Translations under genes and position numbers: made by a program
The notes under the pieces: generated by a model
The model's input: the letters and a program-made list of their open reading frames with translations, nothing else
What the model was told of the DNA's origin: nothing
Databases searched by the model: none
Origin: Bacteroidales bacterium
GTDB taxonomy: Bacteria; Bacteroidota; Bacteroidia; Bacteroidales; UBA932
Length of the DNA stretch: 35,342 bases
Assembly: GCA_017615065.1 (NCBI GenBank)
Contig: JAGAAY010000014.1
Coordinates: forward strand, 1 to 35,342
Direction: 5' to 3'
In this document: piece by piece, positions 32,186 through 35,342 of the stretch
Position numbering within the stretch: position 1 is the stretch's first letter
How the letters are laid out: every line of letters begins with the position of its first letter

Positions 32186-33475
32186 ATGAAAAATTTCGTA
32201 GAGGAACTTAAATGGAGGGGGATGATTCAGGATATCATGCCCGGAACTGAGGAGAAACTGATGCAGGGGCCGGCGGCGGCTTATGTGGGCATCGACCCCA
32301 CAGCCGATTCGCTTCATATCGGCCATCTGGTGAGCGTTATGATACTCAAGCATTTCCAGGCCTGCGGGCATAAGCCCATCGCCCTGGTTGGCGGTGCAAC
32401 CGGCATGATCGGGGATCCTTCCATGAAATCGGCGGAGAGAAACCTGCTGGACGAGGAAACGCTGGGTCACAACGTGGCATGCATTAAGGCGCAGCTGGGA
32501 AGGTTCCTGGACTTCGATTCCGACGCTCCCAACAGGGCGGAACTGGTGAACAACTACGACTGGATGAAGGATTACAGCTTCATCAACTTCATCCGCGACA
32601 TCGGCAAGCATATCACAGTTAACTATATGATGGCCAAGGATTCCGTGAAGAAGCGCCTCCAGAGGGATTCCTCGGAGGGCATGTCCTTCACCGAATTCAG
32701 CTACCAGCTCATGCAGGGCTACGATTTCTTCTGGCTTTGGAAGAACAAGGGCTGCGTGCTCCAGCTCGGCGGCAGCGACCAGTGGGGCAACATCACCACC
32801 GGCACCGAACTCATCCGCCGTATCGCCGGCGGAGAGGCCTATGCACTCACCTGCCCTCTTATCCGCAAGGCCGATGGCACCAAGTTCGGCAAGACCGAGA
32901 AAGGCAACATCTGGCTGGATGCGGAGCGCACGTCGCCCTACGAATTCTACCAGTTCTGGCTGAACGTGAGCGACCAGGATGCGGAAAGCTACATTAAGAT
33001 CTTCACCATGCTCCCCAAGGACACCATAGAGGCCCTCATCGCCGAACAGCGCGAGGATCCCGGCCGCCGCGTGCTTCAGAAGGCTCTGGCGAAGGAAGTC
33101 ACCGTCATGTGCCACGGGCAGGAAGCCTATGACAATGCCGTTGCGGCTTCGCAGCTGCTCTTCGGCAACGTATCGGCCGAAACCTTCCGCGGCATGGACG
33201 AACGCACCGTGCGCGAAGTCTTCGCGAATGTGCCCTCCTACGAGCTCACAATGGCGGATTTCCCCTGCAACATCCTGGACCTGCTGGCGGTGAAAACCGA
33301 CATCCTCCCCTCCAAGGGCGAGGCCCGCAAGATGGTCGCCGGCGGCGGAGTATCCGTGAACAAGGCCAAGATTGCCGATATCGGCCAGGAAATAACTGCC
33401 GATGACATCGTGAACGGCCATTACCTGCTGGCGCAGAAGGGTAAGAAGAATTATTACATTATTAATGTTATATAG
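32186..33475 (+). CDS. tyrS: Tyrosyl-tRNA synthetase
   Basis: This class I synthetase charges tRNA-Tyr. The HIGH motif is at residues 44-47 (SLHIGHLVS). The KMSKS loop is the variant KFGKT at 233-237. [10 protein letters not shown] and the C-terminal S4 RNA-binding domain (about 360-425; [19 protein letters not shown]) complete the family layout. At 429 residues the length is normal. It is preceded by the structured leader at 32062-32171, and its TAG stop is already part of repeat copy D. Confidence 0.97.
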   Translation: MKNFVEELKWRGMIQDIMPGTEEKLMQGPAAAYVGIDPTADSLHIGHLVSVMILKHFQACGHKPIALVGGATGMIGDPSMKSAERNLLDEETLGHNVACIKAQLGRFLDFDSDAPNRAELVNNYDWMKDYSFINFIRDIGKHITVNYMMAKDSVKKRLQRDSSEGMSFTEFSYQLMQGYDFFWLWKNKGCVLQLGGSDQWGNITTGTELIRRIAGGEAYALTCPLIRKADGTKFGKTEKGNIWLDAERTSPYEFYQFWLNVSDQDAESYIKIFTMLPKDTIEALIAEQREDPGRRVLQKALAKEVTVMCHGQEAYDNAVAASQLLFGNVSAETFRGMDERTVREVFANVPSYELTMADFPCNILDLLAVKTDILPSKGEARKMVAGGGVSVNKAKIADIGQEITADDIVNGHYLLAQKGKKNYYIINVI

Positions 33476-33501
33476 ATCTCTCGACTACGCTCGAGATGAC
33501 A
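33474..33501 (+). repeat. Palindromic 28-bp repeat, copy D (tyrS/rbfA junction)
   Basis: It reads AGATCTCTCGAC-TAC-GCTCGAGATGACA. It supplies the last two bases of the tyrS stop codon and contains an in-frame ATG (33496-33498) usable as the rbfA start. Compared with copies A to C it has the paired change T to C and A to G in opposite arms. Confidence 0.8.
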
Positions 33502-33855
33502 GACACTATGGAAAAGCCCGCATCTACAAGGCAGCTCAAGGTTGCCCGTGAAATACAGAAGGCCCTGGCGGAGATTATCCGCGCTAAGGGCATGGCGGCG
33601 TGGGGCGGCGCCCTGGTTACAGTGAGCGAGGTGCGCATCAGCCCGGACCTTTCAGTGGCCAAGGTGTTCGTGAGCGTGTTCCCGTCGGACCATCAGCAGA
33701 GCGTAATGGCCATGCTGGAGGAGAACCTCGGCAGGATCAGGGGCGAGCTCGGTCACGCCATGGCAAAGCAGTTGCGGATCGTCCCGGAGCTGGTGTTCCT
33801 GCTGGACACATCCCTGGACTACGCACAGCACATCGAAGATCTGCTTAAGAAATGA
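33496..33855 (+). CDS. rbfA: Ribosome-binding factor A
   Basis: RbfA is a KH-fold protein that binds the 30S subunit during late 16S rRNA maturation. The family core is STRQLKVAREIQKALAEII near the N-terminus, then VTVSEVRISPDLSVAKVFVSVFP and the C-terminal PELVFLLDTSLDYAQHIEDLL. Two starts are possible: ATG 33496 (119 aa), which lies in repeat copy D, and ATG 33508 (115 aa), which is closer to where homologues begin. The longer frame is given, and the choice is uncertain. The permease gene overlaps its stop by 4 bases. Confidence 0.9.
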   Translation: MTDTMEKPASTRQLKVAREIQKALAEIIRAKGMAAWGGALVTVSEVRISPDLSVAKVFVSVFPSDHQQSVMAMLEENLGRIRGELGHAMAKQLRIVPELVFLLDTSLDYAQHIEDLLKK

Positions 33856-35060
33856 AGCTCCCGCTGCCGCTCCGCTTCGCCTTCCGCTACCTGTTCGCCC
33901 GGAAATCGCATAACGTGATAAACGTTATCTCCGGAATCAGCGTGGCGGGAATGGCTGTAGGAACGGCGGCGCTGGTAATCATCCTGTCGGTTTTCAACGG
34001 CTTTGACGACCTTGTAAGGAAAAGCCTCGACGAAATCGACCCTGATATCCGCATTACTCCATCGACCGGAAAAGTCTTCACTCCGGACAGTGTGGCGTTC
34101 GCAAAAATATACGACGACCCCCGCATTGCAAGCATCTCCAGCGTCATCGAGGAGCAGGTTTTCCTCTCCTACATGGACAACCAGGGCATCTGCATAATGC
34201 GCGGGGTGGATCAGGTTTACGAGGAGGAAACTCCTCTGAGGGACCGCATGCTGGAAGGCGAATTCAAGCTCCACTACAACCGTCGCACCCAGGGCGTTTT
34301 CGGGGCTGCGCTGGCCTACAACATGGGAATCAGCTATCGGCTCATCACCCCCGTGGACATTTATTATCCTTCCCGCACTGCGCCGTTCTCCATCCAGAAT
34401 CCATCGGCAAGTCTGCGCCAGCAAAAGGTATTTCCTGCCGGCACGATGTCAATCAATGCCGATGCCGATTCCAAACTGGCCATCGTCCCCATCGAGGTTA
34501 TGCGCGAGCTGCTGGAGTACGACACGGAAGTATCGGCCCTGGAAATCAGGCTTGCCGATGGAGAAGACACCAAGGCCGTGGTCAAGGACATTGAGACTGT
34601 TTTCGGCCCCGGCTTCGACGTGAAGGACAGGATACGCCAGAACGACGCGCTCTACAAGATGATGCGTTATGAGAAACTGGCGATTTACCTTATCCTCATT
34701 TTCGTGGTGATAATCATTGCTTTCAGCGTGCTCAGTTCGCTCACAATGCTCATCATCGAAAAGGAGCAGGATATGGAAACCCTGCGCAGCCTGGGCGCCC
34801 CTGAAGGCCTCACAAGCCGCATTTTCCGCCTTGAAGGCTGGATGATAACGCTTCTTGGAATGGTTATTGGCCTTGTCGTGGGCACCGTGGCGGTGCTTAT
34901 CCAGCAGCGCTTCGGCATAATCCAGATGCCCGGCAACTTTGCCGTGAGCGCATACCCGGTGATCCTCAAGGCCACGGATTTCCTCTTCATCATTCTTGGA
35001 GTCGCCCTGGCCGGTTACGCCGTCGCCTGCATTCCATCCGTTAAACAGCAGGGCCGATGA
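33852..35060 (+). CDS. FtsX/LolC/LolE-like ABC transporter permease, 402 aa
   Basis: This inner-membrane permease has a MacB-type periplasmic domain. The first membrane helix (about residues 25-47, VISGISVAGMAVGTAALVIILSV split by small residues) is followed by a periplasmic domain (about 48-270). Three more helices follow at about 275-300, 330-355 and 370-395, containing the FtsX-like signature ...MLIIEKEQDMETLRSLGAPEGL. This layout is that of LolC/LolE, which release lipoproteins from the inner membrane, and fits the many lipoproteins in the window. The ATPase partner is not in view. The start overlaps the rbfA stop (ATGA), and the next gene overlaps its own stop in the same way. Confidence 0.88.
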   Translation: MKLPLPLRFAFRYLFARKSHNVINVISGISVAGMAVGTAALVIILSVFNGFDDLVRKSLDEIDPDIRITPSTGKVFTPDSVAFAKIYDDPRIASISSVIEEQVFLSYMDNQGICIMRGVDQVYEEETPLRDRMLEGEFKLHYNRRTQGVFGAALAYNMGISYRLITPVDIYYPSRTAPFSIQNPSASLRQQKVFPAGTMSINADADSKLAIVPIEVMRELLEYDTEVSALEIRLADGEDTKAVVKDIETVFGPGFDVKDRIRQNDALYKMMRYEKLAIYLILIFVVIIIAFSVLSSLTMLIIEKEQDMETLRSLGAPEGLTSRIFRLEGWMITLLGMVIGLVVGTVAVLIQQRFGIIQMPGNFAVSAYPVILKATDFLFIILGVALAGYAVACIPSVKQQGR

Positions 35061-35342
35061 AACGCACCGTGCCCATATTGGCCATTGCCGTGCTGGTTCT
35101 GGCGGGGGCCGATATCCTCGCCGGGGGCGGCGGATTCTCCCTTCCCGGCGGCGTATTGCTGTGGAAGCTGCGCATTCCCCGGGCTCTCACAGCTGTGCTC
35201 GCCGGTTGCGCGCTTTCGCTTTCCGGTGCGCAGATGCAGGCCCTTTTCCGCAATCCCCTGGCGGATCCCCACATCATGGGCGTAAGCGGCGGTGCCGCCC
35301 TGGGAGCCGCGCTGGCAAGCCTTGCCGTTGGAACCGGACTTT
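35057..35342 (+). CDS. FecCD/BtuC-type ABC transporter permease, N-terminal part (cut by right edge)
   Basis: ATG 35057 overlaps the previous stop (ATGA). The visible 95 residues hold a first membrane helix (VPILAIAVLVLAGADIL) and then the FecCD family signature: LRIPRALTAVLAGCALSLSGAQ followed by MQALFRNPLADPHIMGVSGGAALGAAL, the cytoplasmic and helix 2-3 region of iron-siderophore, haem or cobalamin permeases. The stretch before the IPR motif is shorter than in many relatives. The substrate cannot be decided, because the rest of the gene and its partners are outside the window. Confidence 0.88.
   Translation, partial: MKRTVPILAIAVLVLAGADILAGGGGFSLPGGVLLWKLRIPRALTAVLAGCALSLSGAQMQALFRNPLADPHIMGVSGGAALGAALASLAVGTGL

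Noticed and set aside
32126..33421. 431-codon open frame antisense to tyrS
   Set aside because: tyrS is certain on the plus strand, and the antisense frame would start in the structured leader region with no promoter or recognisable protein.

Overview
The window looks like a chromosomal segment of a Bacteroidota genome, order Bacteroidales, probably an uncultured gut or host-associated member with a fairly high GC content. The family (Rikenellaceae-like or other) cannot be fixed from this window. The evidence is of two kinds. Nearly every transcription unit starts with the Bacteroidota promoter form TTTG-N19-21-TAnnTTTG. The gene content is also typical: BACON and GLUG surface lipoproteins, fimbrillin-like lipoproteins, GH97 and GH127 enzymes, a lipoprotein dipeptidyl peptidase III, a C11 cysteine protease, and a Ctc-type L25.

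Bases 1-15900 are an accessory, surface-glycan region. It opens with the tail of a PD-(D/E)XK (Rpn-type) nuclease gene. A small self-contained unit follows (41-aa peptide plus fimbrillin-like lipoprotein, with its own promoter and terminator), then a second, complete Rpn gene 6 bases upstream of a GH127-type beta-L-arabinofuranosidase. From a near-consensus promoter at 5085-5116 a tight four-gene operon runs to a strong bidirectional terminator at 15872-15904. It encodes a BACON/GLUG surface lipoprotein, a GH97 glycosidase fused to an SGNH esterase, and two tandem calcineurin-like phosphoesterase lipoproteins. No SusC/SusD pair is visible. The enzymes together suggest removal of sugars, acyl groups and phosphoesters from one decorated glycan; this is inference.

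Bases 15900-35342 are mostly housekeeping. In order: recA with a small lipoprotein (minus); rlmN with a patatin/Omp85 protein (plus); a minus-strand unit of a coiled-coil protein, rsmI and a ComEA-like HHH protein, divergent from tdk; a 396-base gene-free gap; recX with a C11 protease (minus), divergent from dipeptidyl peptidase III-xerD-mtgA (plus); tpiA (minus), divergent from rplY-pth; a histone H1-like gene; and tyrS-rbfA-LolC/E-like permease-FecCD permease, which runs off the right edge.

The most unusual material is non-coding. (1) The tyrS leader holds a perfect 23-bp inverted repeat enclosing two further hairpins, directly after a promoter and ending 14 bases before the start codon. 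(2) A 28-bp imperfect palindrome family is present in five copies. Copies lie in the coding sequences of the GH97-SGNH gene and the HHH gene (a face-to-face pair), in the tpiA leader, and across the tyrS stop/rbfA start. One paired position covaries between copies. (3) tdk and its divergent neighbour have mirror-image promoters inside a 12-bp inverted repeat. (4) A multi-branched fold lies downstream of tdk. (5) A 7-bp perfect palindrome sits at the predicted recA transcription start.
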